Below, piece by piece: positions 1 to 40,490 of a stretch of DNA of 64,000 nucleotides (positions are counted from its first letter, which is position 1; each line of letters opens with the position of its first letter). Both the position numbers and the translations under genes were made by a program. Location of the stretch: assembly GCF_964340395.1 (NCBI RefSeq), contig NC_135549.1, forward strand, positions 29,214,095 to 29,278,094. The letters are read 5' to 3'. Below the pieces are notes generated by a model, which worked only from the letters and a program-made list of their open reading frames with translations, was not told the DNA's origin and made no database searches. Origin of the DNA: Glandiceps talaboti (Eukaryota > Hemichordata > Enteropneusta > Spengelidae).

Positions 1-26250
<26,250 letters not shown>

Positions 26251-27883
26251 TTTTATGTAGAAATGGCAAAATCAGTCTGTACAATAGCAAGAGATTTCAA
26301 GATGGCTCTCTCGACTGGAAAGCCTACAAAAGTAATTAATTGTAAATTTCTTTCCTTGCAGCGAAGTTTCCCCAAATCACTGAGCTTGGCAAGTCAGTGG
26401 CAAGAAGTGACAGCGTGAAATTGATCAAACTCAACAGGAATAATGTGTATGCATTGAATATCCACTTGTAGTCTGTTGCTCTCTCATTAATCAATGCTGT
26501 ACTCTCACGTGTAAACCTAGTTGTAACAAGCTGATCTCCGCGATTGCGCAAATGGCAATAATTTATTCAACACAGATGTGACATAAAAAATTGTGATTTG
26601 AAGTCCGGCTTTACCCTCTAGGAGTTCAAGGCTTAATCCGGGACAGCTTTTCTGAGATTCAGGAAATTTCCAATTGGTAAATCAGTCGTGATAATATCCA
26701 ATGAGATCAGTAAAATTATCTCCAGTTGGGAATTATCTAGCACACAATTCAAATCCAAAATTTGACTTGTCCATTAACGATATTAGTAGTAGCAAGAGTT
26801 GATGTATTTGTGTCCAACTATCAAAATTCTTCAATATTCAGCTACTCAAAAATAATCTTCAATTTATCTGTAAGAAAAAGGAAGGATTTGTCATTACGGT
26901 ATTAACCGTATTCAGAATTATATTAAAAATGTAGTGCAGACGCTTTCTGTTCAATTATTCAGTGCAAAATAAAATATACATATCCCACCATCCTCTTATA
27001 GATAATATGCATTTATTTTTTAATTTTTATTAAAAATTAATGTTTTGGAAATGTTTACATTTTGACAAAAATGAATCACTTGGGAGAGAACATCATTTTA
27101 CTGTTTTTATGCTGGCCAAAGACTTCGTTGGCCCATACTTTTTCTGTTTATCTCTCTTTTCTTTCTATCTCTCTGACATTTTCCCAAGAAGATTGAATCA
27201 GTCTGGGAGAGGACATCCTTCTAAATGTCACATGCTTGGCTTGGAAGGTATTGTTAGACATAATGCTATGTGTGTCTTAGCCTATCTGTCTATTTGTCTC
27301 TGTCTCTGTGTCTATGCTTCTCTCTTGCTCTTGAAAACAGAAAAATGCTACCAATAAGTTGTATAGAAGGAGATGGCTATTTCTCAGAACTCATTACTGT
27401 CAAGTCCCAAGAGAAAATGTATAGAAGATGATATTTTATTCTTCATGTGGTTTTGATATAAGATCTTTTTCTCGTTAACAAAACAGCCAACGTAGTCACA
27501 CAGAGCACTTTTTCTTCTACCGCAGATGTTATCTTTCTTTTATGCAAAAACACATTGTAAATGAATAAGCTTTCCTTTTACAATCAGCTCAGCAAACGAA
27601 AAGCAATCTGCTGTCTCTCTAGTTTATTCTTTATTAGTTCTACTATTTTAATAGGAAAATGACACCCTCAATAGTAATACTCAATACTCGTAGGTAAAAA
27701 CTGATAACTAATATGACAGAACGCCATGACACATGAATGCAAGTGTGGCATACTTGTGTGGTATTAGTATGAGAGCTTGCAGTGTATTCTCTGTAGCCAT
27801 ACTTGCATGGGTGTAGTGATAGAAAATACAGCACAAAACACTGCAAGCATGAGTGCAAATATTCTTGTATTACAAAGGACAAT

Positions 27884-28195
27884 GGTAATCCAGCCTTTTG
27901 GTTTACTAAAAAGATAGATGCAAACTAAATCTATTGTTCTTCAAAGTGGTAGATTACACAAGTAGGTGATAGCTGTTATGTCTTTCTAATCACCCTGGGA
28001 TCACAATAATGTGTAAACATTGGAAGTCTCAACATAACTGCAAGTTCATGGAACGCTAAACTAGTTTTCAGAGATGCCTCCCTACTGAGACTATCGTTAA
28101 ACCAATGTCCATTCAACAGCTTACCACTGGTGTATTGTTGCGACGATAGTTTTAGTTTGTATCTATCTTTATAGAAAATCAAAGACTCACCTACC
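27884..28195. mobile_element. MITE family A, copy 2 (upstream of synapsin)
   Basis: About 312 bp, colinear with 13376-13700 including the shared interior landmarks GTAGATTACACAAGT, TGTAAACATTGGAAGTC and CAAGTTCATGGAAC. Ends carry AAGATAGATRCAAACTAAA in inverted orientation. The copies differ by many substitutions and small indels, so the insertions are not recent. Confidence 0.75.
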
Positions 28196-28830
28196 AAGGT
28201 AATATATTTATCTGAAACATATTACATAATGTGTTTATCCAAAAATTTACATTGTTTATTCGATACAGCATATTTCTGTCAAAATGATGCTGTGCGATCC
28301 CGCACTTCCATTTACAACAAACAATCATACCTTCATTTGCATATATGTGTGTGTGCTGGTAGATAATGTAAAATTATTATTACTCACAAGACGAGTGCGA
28401 ATTTGGGGGGACTCCTGGAGTAATGACTCAAAAAGTTGGGGACGATTACTCACACAGAGTCCGCAGGTGCTATGTTTGCCGGGGCTGGGTGACTCTGGGA
28501 TAGCCTGTTGACTGACTGGGAAAGCCTTGACAGTTCCCACAGCAATGTGATATAGAGTGTGCTACATGTCACGTAGTCCCAAACCTGAATGGATCTCTGT
28601 AGCATTTGTGTTTGTTTGTGTGTATTTGTCTGCATAACAGAAAATCTTTGGGAGGAATTCCCAGCACAAAAAAAAAAAAAAAAAATATTATGGTTTATAT
28701 TTATTGATTTCATTTACTTTCTCTATGTGGTATAATTTTTATCAGGTTAAAAAACTGTTAGATCACGAGGAAGCTAAGAAAACACAATGTTTAGGTAGCC
28801 TCCAAGACAACACAGTTGCTTGAATATATA

Positions 28831-29243
28831 AATGAAAGGGGATCGCTACTCCAGGAAATTACGTGTGTTCATAAACTTTGGGTTCTAGCGAGTCATTTCA
28901 TGATTTTGTCACCTACACTGTGCAATTCAAAGAATCACCAAATTGAAGTTGTTACTCATTTTGGGATTTTTGATATCGGCTACACTGCCTTCATGTGAGT
29001 CAGCTGAAATGCATATGCAATAGATTAACAATGAATATTGTGTTTTCACTGAAGGTAATAAGCACTTAGGAGTCATGAATATTCAGTGTATCACTGAAGG
29101 AACAATACAGGTTAACATGAGTTCAATCTGGTGTTTCTTGGCAACTGAGCAAAAATTAAATGATGTGAAATCATGAACTGACTCTCCAGAACCCAAAGTT
29201 AAATTTATGAATATACATACCTGGAGTTGCTTTAACCTTTTAA
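28831..29243. mobile_element. MITE-like inverted-repeat element C
   Basis: Arms of about 85 bp: left with GCTACTCCAGGAAAT and AAACTTTGGGTTCTAG, right with their complements (GAACCCAAAGTT, CCTGGAGTTGCTTTAACC). About 410 bp. Related single arms occur at about 16765-16860 (plus orientation) and 62645-62720 (inverted). Confidence 0.65.
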
Positions 29244-29756
29244 TGTTGTTCAGTTAGGGTATACAGTTGATCCAAATATAAGGGGTAATGAATATCTAAC
29301 GTCGTGAGGTTTAATATATGAAAGTGCAACACCAAAAGACGCAATATATGACTAAACACGAATTTAATTACTTTACCTGGAAAACTGAGACAACTTTGGC
29401 GTAGTACATTACACTACATACAATGTATCAATGTATCAGTTACGACTACGTATTATGATTCAGGTAATACTATATAATTGGTTCAAATATCTGTTATTAA
29501 TGTTGAACTCGTAACATTTAGGAATCGATATGAAATTACAACACCATAAAAATTCAAACATGAACCTTCTTATTGGAGAAATTGACATAATTAATTTTTA
29601 ACATTGGTAATAAATGTGACATACTGGACAAAAAAAAGGGGGATGACAGATACTAAATGTAATAGCCAGTTCATGGAATATAAGTTCACTATATTGCTGA
29701 ATACATAAACTTTTAAATTTATTCTTTAGTAGTTAGGTTATCTTTTTGGTTTCCTT

Positions 29757-29986
29757 CCCCAAAGAGCCAGCTACTGCTTCCTCCCCATAGAGCCAACGAC
29801 TGCCTCGATCCTTTCCCAAAGAGCAAACGACTGCCTCGATCCTTTTCTAAAGAGCCAACGACTGCCTCGATCCTTTCCCAAAGAGCAAACGACTGCCTCG
29901 ATCCTTTCCCAAAGAGCCAATGACTGCCTCGATCCTTTCCCAGAGGGCCAACGACTGCCTCGATCCTTCCCAAAAGAGTCAGTCTA
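29757..29986. repeat. Minisatellite, unit 31 bp, about 7 copies
   Basis: ACGACTGCCTCGATCCTTTC recurs with exact 31-bp spacing at 29799, 29830, 29861, 29892, 29923 and 29954, with partial units outside. Each unit carries CpGs, unusual for this AT-rich setting. 31 is not a multiple of three, arguing against coding. Confidence 0.9.
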
Positions 29987-32900
29987 CTGGAGGGAGAGCA
30001 CGTAACTGCGGCTTAATTTCCCATGTACAAATGCAAAGGGATGAAATATAGTAACCATATTCATCAGGTTCAAAAGTTACATCAATACTTTGTCACTTTA
30101 AAGTGATGATAAAATCCAATAAGGAATTAATTTAATTTTTCACTTGAGGACGATAAATAAAATAGAAATTCAATTTTCTCTCAGACACCTGTGTTTTCTC
30201 ATGACCATGCATACAAAAGTGTAGTTTAGCAGTAACATTTCATTATTTACCCTACCTCTAATTAAGAACTAAACCCCTAGGTGCTGTCTGAGGAATGATA
30301 TCAAACTTACATTACTTAAAGGGAAAATCAATAACTGATGTCTGTAGCTGATAGCATGAGTCAATATTGTTTTTCAATAGTCGACTTTCCAGTTCCTGGA
30401 AATGTATAGCAGGAGTAAACTTGTGTGGTTACTCTTTGGTTTAGTTTGCTTCTATTAAATTTGAAATTATCATCATTAAAAAATGATTGTACGATAATGG
30501 TACATGGTGATTTGTAATTTTACACTTCATACATCATCTTTGTATTTTAATTTTGAAAACAAAAGTCTGGTTTATCTTTCACTACATGATGGCTTACATG
30601 TCAATAAGACATCCATAACACATTGATATCAGTATGGTAGTAAATATGCAAATGTAACCATGGTATACATTCAAGTATATCACCTTCTCACTGTATTTTG
30701 ACAATTAATTTTTTTCTAATTCTTAATGTTTTGTCGCCTTTTTCAAGTTCCTGCTTGAATTTGTGCAGCCATTTTTTGGCACACATTTTAGTGCAGTATG
30801 ACTATCCCAATATACACTATGAAACTATTAATTTAAAATAAATATATATACTTTTTAAAATAAATATAGTGTTTTTGTTACCTAACAAGTTGGTAAAATC
30901 TACCCGAATTCACCCCAGCTATTTTACTCAGTTTCCCAACCAAAATCATGGTGTGAGGTGTTGCAAGTATTTCCTACATTTTTCATCTCTGTTTTAAGGT
31001 TTCTCACCAAATTTAAAGTGCAGATGCAAGGTATAGAAATGTAGGCCAGTTGCACCATATTTCTCACCTCTGTTTAAAACCAAGGTTTCCAAACTTTAGT
31101 ATTACTGACTCATTCAAGACTCTGTCCAAGACTCTGTACATTATTGGCATTATGGAAAATTTCAGTGGATTCCGTACAATTGGACTCTATATGCAATGAG
31201 TTCAGGGTAGGACTCCCTTTGGGGAAAACTTACAGCAACCTGTGTCAGCATCATAATATGGCTAATTAAAAATACAAGAGGAATTCTTCGGGGAGTAATT
31301 AAGCTCAGAGGAAAGGCAATCTTCTCGGAGTGTTGAACATGATTGGTAAAGTACAGTCCAAAGAAAATTGATGTTCTTGTGAAAACCTGTCTTTCAGGAA
31401 AAGGTCCTTATCTATCTCATTTTTTTCCAAAATATTAAGGTTATGGTTTATAGATAGAGTACTCTATCAACATACTTAGGGGGTTCACCTGGTTGACAGG
31501 CTTGCATTCAGGTTTAATGTTATCAGAAAATACCATCGAGGCTTTACACAGAGCTAGTATTTTGGTCGGATTGATATTTTGTATGGTAATTCAAAAGCTT
31601 GTGTAATGTTCATATAGACAATATTAATAAAAAAGTGAAAATCATGAGAAGACTTTTGAGATAAGTGAATTGTTACTGTCTACAGTTTCAATCATAGCTA
31701 TATGTTGAAGTATAACACTATCTCCTCACAGACACATATCCGCCCTCAACTAATTTTCATTCAGCGGTATTGTTCAGTATTAGTATGAGAAACACAATGA
31801 CAGCACTGTAAATCACTTGCTTCTTGACAGCACTGCCGAGACCATAATCCATCCAAAGGTAAAAGCCTGGAAAATTAACCCCAGGCTCATGCATAAAGAT
31901 TAGCTAGAAATCTTGACGGTTGTCTTTGGAGAATGGTAAATTGTTTGTTGAGAAACCAAGTCTGGCTTTTGAGATTTATCATGTCATGTCAACTATACAG
32001 CTAGCACTTTTCTACCAACATGGGTGACTCTGACATCAAACCTTACTTTTAAGTAGTTGAAAGGTGCTCTGACACAGTTTCTGCAAAAGTGAGTCAGAGT
32101 CATTTAGATAAGGTTGCGACATCATAGAATTGACAAGGTATGGGCATGATTGTTTTCTTGAAAACTAGTAAACACAATATTTAGGCATCGAGTTGTCATT
32201 AAGTTGTTGATGGCATGCAGCCAATCTGGCATACATGTATACAGCTTTGAATGCTTTGACTTTCAAAATTTTTAAAGATTAATAATAGTGAAATGGAAAC
32301 CACTTGATTATTCAAGATGGTGAGAATGTTATGTTTCCACTGAACTTGGTTTGACTTGAGAATGAAAGGTAACAATTGTTTGTAATGAAGCCAGCCTAAT
32401 TAAGTATTGCAACTTCACCTTGTGAGAATCATACATTGTTAAATAAATAAACCAGACTTGTGAGAATACTGTTAGTATTATGTTCACAACTGTGCATGTA
32501 TGTATATGACAGTCATGGCTCCAAGGTAGTCACCGGCTCCATGTTTCCTATCTCAAGAGATACCATACAGCTGTACATGACAACATTATCAGACTTCTAT
32601 TACTGCAATAACATTCCAATGTGACACAATCATTACCATATTATTCAAGTCCCTGAAGACTATTTCCAACAGAAATGCTATCAGAAAATTACTATATAGG
32701 ATTATTCAACAAGCATAGAAGTATACAGCAGATGTATTTGACGGCTGCAAGTCTGTCAATTTGAGTTCACATACCACTAGTCTGATTTAACTGTTTTGAC
32801 TTCAGGTTATTTCGTGATGATAGTAAAAAGTATCTGAAGTGACCGTTGAGTGCATCTTTTTTAGTGTATGCATGGATTTTTTTTTTTGGGGGGGGGGTGT

Positions 32901-33334
32901 GTGTGTGTGCGTGTGAACTTGATGGAATAATGTATCATTAAACTGCTTAAATGCCATTGCAATTCTACATGTGTTCAAATGCTTAGAAAAGTGGCCTTTA
33001 TTTTCACAAAGTTAAAGAAATGAATGAAAATGTAATTTTCTATAGATCAAAACTAAGCAATTGTTCAATATCAAAGTGACAAATACAGTCAATTCTGCTT
33101 TGATGTTGCCATTATACATTAAGTACACTTCATCATTATGACATCTGGTATTTCACATGGTAAATTCTCAAAGATTCAATGTTAATTTATTTTTTAGGAG
33201 AAAAGAAAATCGATTTATTCATTTATTCCTTTGAACTCTGCAACTTGATAGTCAACTTCCAAGCTTAATTGAAAGGTTTAAATTCATGGTGCCATATGTT
33301 GTCATGATAAACTTCGCATGCAGCATGGGTAATA

Positions 33335-33712
33335 CATAGTCTCGGTTATCCAGACTCTCACCACTGGGGACTCCAACGACGAGACTATCAAGATGAGAGG
33401 TTGGGAAGCATAATCCCAATTTGCCTGCACGGATCATTCTCCCAGAGCAGCGCATTCTAAAGAATACTTCACGCATTGCACGCTGAGTAATCCTGGTTCC
33501 TTCGCGAGTGCGAATAGGTTAATGTCTCAAGTGACTGATACATCTTAATTCTGAAGAATGGGCCCCATAAACCCATTCTTCATGACTTTGAAGAAATGTC
33601 CAGCATGATTTTCAGTTTGGATGATTTAGGATAATGTTTCCCCCAGACTCTCGTCTGGGTGGTCTTATAGAAGAGCACTCATTGGTGAGAGTCTGGGTAA
33701 CCAATACTAAGT
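33335..33712. mobile_element. MITE-like inverted-repeat element D
   Basis: Left arm with GGTTATCCAGACTCTCACCA and right arm with its near complement (TGGTGAGAGTCTGGGTAACC) bound about 378 bp; CCAGAC/GTCTGG blocks recur inside. Relatively CpG-rich interior, no coding capacity. Confidence 0.6.
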
Positions 33713-33779
33713 AATACATGTATACGGGAGATACATCGTGTAACAACATCATATACACCTCAAATATATGAACCTTAAA

Positions 33780-34085
33780 ATGTTCCTCTTGCTTTATTCA
33801 AAGAAAATTCAAAGTCAAGAAAATAAATCTGGGTCATCAAACAAAGGTCAAAATAATATCAAAATTAAGTCATGATAGAATCCAATATGGCCGCCAATTA
33901 CTGTGTGAAACTCTATGGGAAAATCAGTAAGATTGTCAACTTCTTTCAAGACAAAATGGTGAGCTTCTAACTTCCTTTTATCATTTCCAAAGAATCACAA
34001 ACAAGCTTTTATGGGGCAAAGTTTGGAGAGATTTGTAACTTCAATTTATAGGGAAGTTGGTCCCCAAAGGCATATTCTAGTACCT
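33780..34085. repeat. Dispersed repeat R, copy 2
   Basis: Same landmarks as copy 1: GAATCCAATATGGCC, AACTCTATGGGAAAAT and GGAGAGATTTGTAA, in the same order. Begins about 70 bp right of inverted-repeat element D. Confidence 0.6.
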
Positions 34086-35599
34086 TTAACCATAGAGGGT
34101 AACAGTGAAATGACACAACATGACTCTACATTTATCTTTTCGCATGACGTGTCCTTCAGACAGCAGGCTATAGTAAACTGGTACATATTCCAATCTTTGA
34201 GTTGTGCTTCCTACCCACAGGCCATCACGACTGACTACTCTCTCAGAGAGCATCTCATTTCAAACATCTGTGCAGATGTGACTCATTCATCTTCTATAAA
34301 ATTGCATTCTAACTTTGCTGCCTTCATGTGCATGCAGTCACTCCTTAAAACTTGCATTCTTGGGGGAGGGGGAGGGAGAGGATATATTTAGCCAAGTGTA
34401 GGAGTTATTGTAATATTTTCTTTGTGTTTTAGATGTTCTGTTTGAGAAAGAAATGTGTTTCTACCTATACCCTTAAACCTATTTTATAATAGTAACATGC
34501 TTCTAATATGATCAAAAATACCCTAGCATGACAGCAATTCTTTTTCTTTTCTATTTCTACACAAATCAAATTTTATCTTAAGTTAGCTGTTACTTACATT
34601 AATCAATTCTATCTGAAGCTTCTAGTGCCCAATTTACATGAAAGATCTCTATAGTATACTCATTCTACTAGAATAATATCCCATAATAGAAGACTCATTT
34701 AATCCTTGGAATTTGATGCTGTACTATGAAATATTAAAATCAATTTTCCCCGCATTATTAGCTTTCAACACAAGGCATGGGTGGAAGACTTTTTGCCAAC
34801 TATCACAGCCGTGTAATAGCATGCCTGGGGATAAAATTTTCTTGTCTGAGACTGAGCTGAGTTTGAAGTCTTGCATTTCATTTCATGAGAGTAACACAAT
34901 TTTTTAACAAAAGTTGTCAAAAAAACCAATCATTTCTTAGTCTGGTTAGGACTGCAGGGCAGCTTTGTGCGGTGAAGTCACTGTGAAATAAAATATGAAC
35001 GCGGGATCCTGTTACACCTAAATTATATATTATTATAAATTATTAATCTTCCTGAATCTGTATTATGTGAAGGATTCAGAATTGTCAACCTATAACTGTA
35101 TAGATTATGCTGGAAGAAGAATTTGCAATTTTATAACATTACGCAAATTTTCAAAGCCAAATTTTTTGCACGATATTGAGCCTTGTACTCTGTGTTAATG
35201 TTCATTGTACAAAGACATTTGTCACAATAAGCAGTTACATATTTTTACAATCTTCATTAACTTTTAGTAAAATTTGTCTGACATTTTTAAGGTTTATTTA
35301 CTGTGTACATTAGAGCTGTAGTTTCATTATCTGCAATATTTCCAAGCCTAACACTGACTCAGAAATACAAAAATTTATTAAGTTTCTGGGTTAAAGGTCA
35401 GATTTGAAGATCAAAGGTCAGAACAAGGAATATATTTCTGAGTAAATATATTCCTTTTTATTTTGTAATATCAGATAGGGTTAAGTTTTTGAAAGGGTTC
35501 AAAATATTGCAAACTGCTTCGATGTTGTACATTGAAACTCTACATTGCATACATGTAGTCTTTTGTGTTGTTGTCAATACATGATGTCCATTTCAAAAT

Positions 35600-35925
35600 T
35601 GCTTAAAAGATATATTCTGGATCAGAATTGGGGAAATTCTAAATTCTTGAAATCCTCCAAATATTGCTATATGAAAAGTTGCTTCCCATCCTTTTGAAAC
35701 AATCAATTTGAAATTTGGGGGGTCCACTGTTTTTGTTTTCAAGGGAATTGTACATCTTGTATTTTCCCATAGTACAATGTATTTTGCAGCCATATTGGAT
35801 TCTAAAATGGTAATTTTTGACTTCTATTTCAAAGAAATGTATGATGACTCGATTTTTTCTTGACTAACTTTTACTGAGGACGGGTTGGCGTTATCTTGAA
35901 CAAAGTAGCGTCAAAAGTTTAAACA
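35600..35925. repeat. Dispersed repeat R, copy 3 (inverted)
   Basis: Reverse complement carries TTTTAGAATCCAATATGGC and ATGGGAAAATACA like copy 1; homology extends to the GCTACTTTGTTCAAGAT segment seen at 17305 in copy 1 as a diverged match. Confidence 0.55.
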
Positions 35926-38900
35926 GTTTATTTCTGAGATGCGTTTCATGTTAATGGTAAAGTTCAACGCACATTTTTATAATTCACACGGTTTCATGTT
36001 CAGTACAAAATGATACCCTACAGTTCACATGTTTCACTACTTTTAAATAAACTAATTGATTGAAAGAAAAGTGAGCCGACTTTGTCTAGTTGTCAATGCG
36101 TATGATGCAAAATAGCTTTTTTAGTATAATTGGGTCAGGCAGATTAATGGTAAAGTTCATGTCACAAAAATGAATGGTTTTAGTGTAAAAAGGATGAAAG
36201 TTCATTTCACAAAAAGTCATGTTTAGTATAAAAAATGATGACTGTACATTGTTATTATTTCACATTACTTAATATACAATCAGATGTAAGCACTGAGAAT
36301 GAAAATGCAGTCTTTGTCATCTAGTGTTGCAGCGAGATGAATATCAAACATTACAAAAGACTTACTTGATACAAAGCAGAATGAACATCATCTTGTGCGT
36401 ATTTCTCAGACTGAACTCATTATTTGGCAGAGCTGTAGTTATCATGATGGTGTTTTGTAATGGAATACTTTCTGTCATTCATCACGTTCATGATTTCATC
36501 AGGTGTAAATTCCATCAGAAATATAATGCAACTCCCAAACATACAATAAATAATTTAGAGCAATATCAAAGGCAACAAAATATTCCAGTCATACCTTTAC
36601 ATCTTCTAGATATCATAAAATTACAACAAATAGTGAGAGCCAGTCAAGTTCAAGGCATAAATCTTGTCAAAGTGAATGTAAATTTGCTGCAAGACATAAT
36701 TATTCTCAGAGTTTGTTGAATATTATATACTGCATGTTAAAAATTGCAAGAAGAGGCACACTTAAGGTTGTTAATAAAAGTGTTGAATTGCACTGAAATA
36801 GGCCAGTGTGAAAGCATTAATTTATACTCCATAACCAGGATCATTTACAACAAGTGAAGCAGAACAATTAAGTGGTATATTGTGGGAACACATCACTCAA
36901 CACACAACCCATTCAATTAAATCTATAGTGTTCCATTTAGATTGTACATGAAATATCTTAACCTTTCCTAGGTCATACATATCTTTCTTCCAATGTAATG
37001 TGCTATATCAACTGCCAAGTTAATATCCATTTCATCAGATTTGAAAGCTGAGAATAATAATACTGAACTACTAAGACTGAGTCAGACTCACATACTATAA
37101 ATAATAAATTGAAGGTTTATGCATACATTGCAACCATCAGAAACAATGACTTGATCATTTTGGCCAGCAATGTGGTTGTAGAGTGATATTGATGACAAAA
37201 TTAAATTTCAAATCGACAAAAGAGATGAAAACAAAAGCCTGAAATTCAAGGACAATGTATTCATACTACATAATTGTTGTTGGCCTTGAAACAAGTCAAT
37301 GATTAATAATACATGTACATGTTGTAATCACGATGTTGCCAATGATGAAATATTGCTTGACTGTACATGTACACACATACTGTGAGAAAATACTTAGTGA
37401 ATTGAATAAACATAACCTTACCTACAAACACGCTGAGGACATTAGTGGGATGAAAATGGATCTTTAAAAAAAATGAAACATATCCTGTGCACTGCTCTGA
37501 CTACTGTGACAGGGATATAGTTTCTCTGTACGTGAAGTGTAGCATACACACATTCCTTGACAGGCTGACTGAATGAATGACAGCGATGTATTACTGAGAA
37601 AGTGAAGGAGCATGTCACATGACAATTGATTCACATGTTCGTCATCAGCTGAGGTGCATTTACCAACGACCCTGTCTTGTGTGTATGTTTATTACCATTT
37701 CTTTACATTTTTCTACTACTAAATCACCCTCTTGCACAGTAATTCGTGATAAATCTTTAATTGTAGAACATAAATTTTACGTTAAATAAAAGCCAGGAGC
37801 CAATAGTAAACTGATAAATTAGCTCTGATACACTGACCCCATACATCTTATCTCATTAATGTTTTTGGTGAACCAACCTTGTTGTTTTGTCATTTTTCAG
37901 GAAATAAGTACAGTACATGTAGCTGTGTCTGATACTGCTAGATTTACATAAATTTGAATATAGTGGGTAAATTGAAAGTATGTACTTTTTTGAGTCTTTA
38001 ATAATTTATGACAACACTTTGTACATTCATGCCAAACAAAATATGAAATCACTACATGAATGAAATAGTGAAATACATGATTTTGATGAGAAATTGTCAC
38101 CAATATTTAGGTTTTAGCAAACTATTTGGGTATTGTATTTGCATCCCCTTCTGTGCCTCAATTGTAATTCAAGTCTAGGTCAGCCAATGTTTTCCCTTTG
38201 TATATCAGACTGAATATGATACATATCTCTCACTTTAGAATTCATACAAGGATGAACATTTCTGGTCAAATTACCTCAATTCTTCCTCTTGGAAATATTA
38301 CATTTAATATTGTCTAGCAATAAAAAATGTATTTCTAGTTTGTCTACATCAAAGCTGTCTATGGATCAATTTTTATTTCTTTTCTGTCAAATAGAAACAC
38401 ATTAAAGTTACAAGTTATCAAAATATGAAATCAAATTGATCTGGAGTGCTTTAATTACATCATACAGAGAAGGTGGAAATGTATGTTTAGATTTACTACA
38501 CTTTGCCATGGATATTAATACAATTTAGATTCCATTTAATCGTTGCATTTGTTCACTAAGTTTAACTTTAGGTCCCATTTTTTATACATGATGTCATTTC
38601 TAAATGAAAACACAACTATTTTGTTGTGTTTGCACCTACCGTTTGTGCAAAAACCTGCATTAAAATGCAATGATTAGAAAACACTGCCAACTGTATATTA
38701 TTTGAAAAAGAAGTCTGTGTAAACAGGTAAAAACAGAAAGATTTGAAAATGGCACAATTCATGTATGAGATCAAAAATGGAACAATTGAAAAACCAACAT
38801 ACAATGTATTTGACCTCAGGGATGACCCCCACTGATAATGTAATTATGTGTGTACACTTAACTATGTGTTATGTTTCTGTTTCCAGAGTTTCTGTGTAAA

Positions 38901-40244
38901 ACCATCAAAAGTCTATTTTATACAATGCCACAATGAAAACTTAACATGAAAATGATATTGATTTTTAGGATTTTAATTTGAAAATGTTGTATAAACACAG
39001 GCTTAATTTAAAATATATACAAAATTGTGGACAAATCTTGTAACTTAATATCATTTTTTTACCTAAGTATAAGTTGCATATTATTTGTTTGAATTGTAAT
39101 ATGTAGAAATGTACAAATAAAAGTTCCAGCATGTTATTGTGTGAGTGCGACATACCATGTTTGCTTACGTACGTAGTTACGCAATAAAGATATTATCAAC
39201 AGTTTGGAAAACACTGTACTTTTTCTTTTCCACCAGCAGCTGCTGGCATTTGACCTTAATTATATTTTGTATACTTCAGCATCTAACAAAATTATAAACA
39301 TGATACAGAAGACAAACACATTTCCTTCATTCTAAACCAATAAAATGAAAGATGTTGCTGATCAATCAAATGTAAGCAATAAATATGCTTTTACAGTTTC
39401 CTGAAGCTGACTATTCATCAAAATATATTGTCATTTGAAATTATATTTGACAGATTGTCAGTTCTGAGGAAAATCTTTAAAAAATCCAACTGAACAACGT
39501 GCACTACAATATATCAGTAACTGTATCAGTTATGCTAAAATGACATGCTTCATTATAAACTCTAAATTTGTATCACTAATTAACCATGATTTATAGCGTT
39601 GTTAGTGTATTATCATTATCAGGAATGCTTACATAATGAAATTTAATGACTTTTAAATGAAATAACAAGCTAGAAAAATATACACTGATTTGTGCTGGCT
39701 TAATTTCACATTGCAGAGATAAGTTCAAATTTACGGTTATCCATCCTTGTTTAATATATGGTATACTTCTCCCGTTTGATATGTAAATTCTATTAAAAAT
39801 GTGATGTCTCAGGATACCATACAAAAGGAATGAGTATGATACTCTAATGGAAAGCACAAATATTCAACAAATGCACAGACGTTCAGCAAAGAGTAAACAT
39901 TACTGGATCATGTTACACAGAGAAGTGGTTAGTTTTCAAATAACATCACAGGGGTACTGTTCTGACATTGATATCACAGACTGAATTACATGTACATACC
40001 TAGCTATGCCTCAAACTGAGGTACTGCTCTGAGATTCATATCACAGACTGAATTATAGTTCTAGCGATGCCTCAAATTCAGCATTCAAAATGAACAAATG
40101 GTTTTAAATCTAGAGACTAAACAAATATATCTTGTTTAAAAAAAATTCTTACATGTTATCGTCAGATGTTATTATTTAAAACAAAAATTATGTTTTTTAT
40201 GACCATAACTTCAAAAGTTGAAGACAGAGTGGTGCAATGGGAAA

Positions 40245-40490
40245 ACGTATGAGTGAAATCATGTGACAAGATGGATGATATAAAGAAAATAAAGATATAA
40301 AAATCATGTGGACAGCATGGATGGTATGGAGAAAGTAAAGCTGAATCAAGTGGGCAGGGTGGATGGTATGGAGAAAGTGAGGCTGAAGTCAAGTGGGCAG
40401 GATGGATGGTACAGAGAAAGTAAGGCTGAAATCAAGTTGACAGGATTGATGATATGGAGAAAGTATGGCTGAAATCAAGTGGAAAGTGCA
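40245..40490. repeat. Minisatellite, unit about 44 bp, about 5 copies
   Basis: GGATGGTATGGAGAAAGTA and GCTGAAATCAAGTGG recur 43-46 bp apart. Confidence 0.8.

Noticed and set aside
26580-26680. TCCGGGACAGCTTTT as a possible NRSE/RE1 neuronal silencer near the synapsin promoter
   Set aside because: Only a partial match to the 21-bp RE1 consensus on either strand; too weak to call.
29719-29973. 84-codon minus-strand frame with repeated GKGSRQS/LWERIEAVVG-like peptide
   Set aside because: It is a read-through of the 31-bp minisatellite. The unit is not a multiple of three, so the peptide shifts frame from unit to unit, and there is no splice or homology support.
34011-34391. 126-codon plus-strand frame
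   Set aside because: Begins inside dispersed repeat R and ends in a G-rich run; no family motif and no splice context. Similar repeats elsewhere are not open.
36324-36719. 131-codon plus-strand frame, the longest in the window
   Set aside because: AT-rich composition typical of the surroundings, no recognisable domain; a frame this long is plausible by chance in 64 kb.
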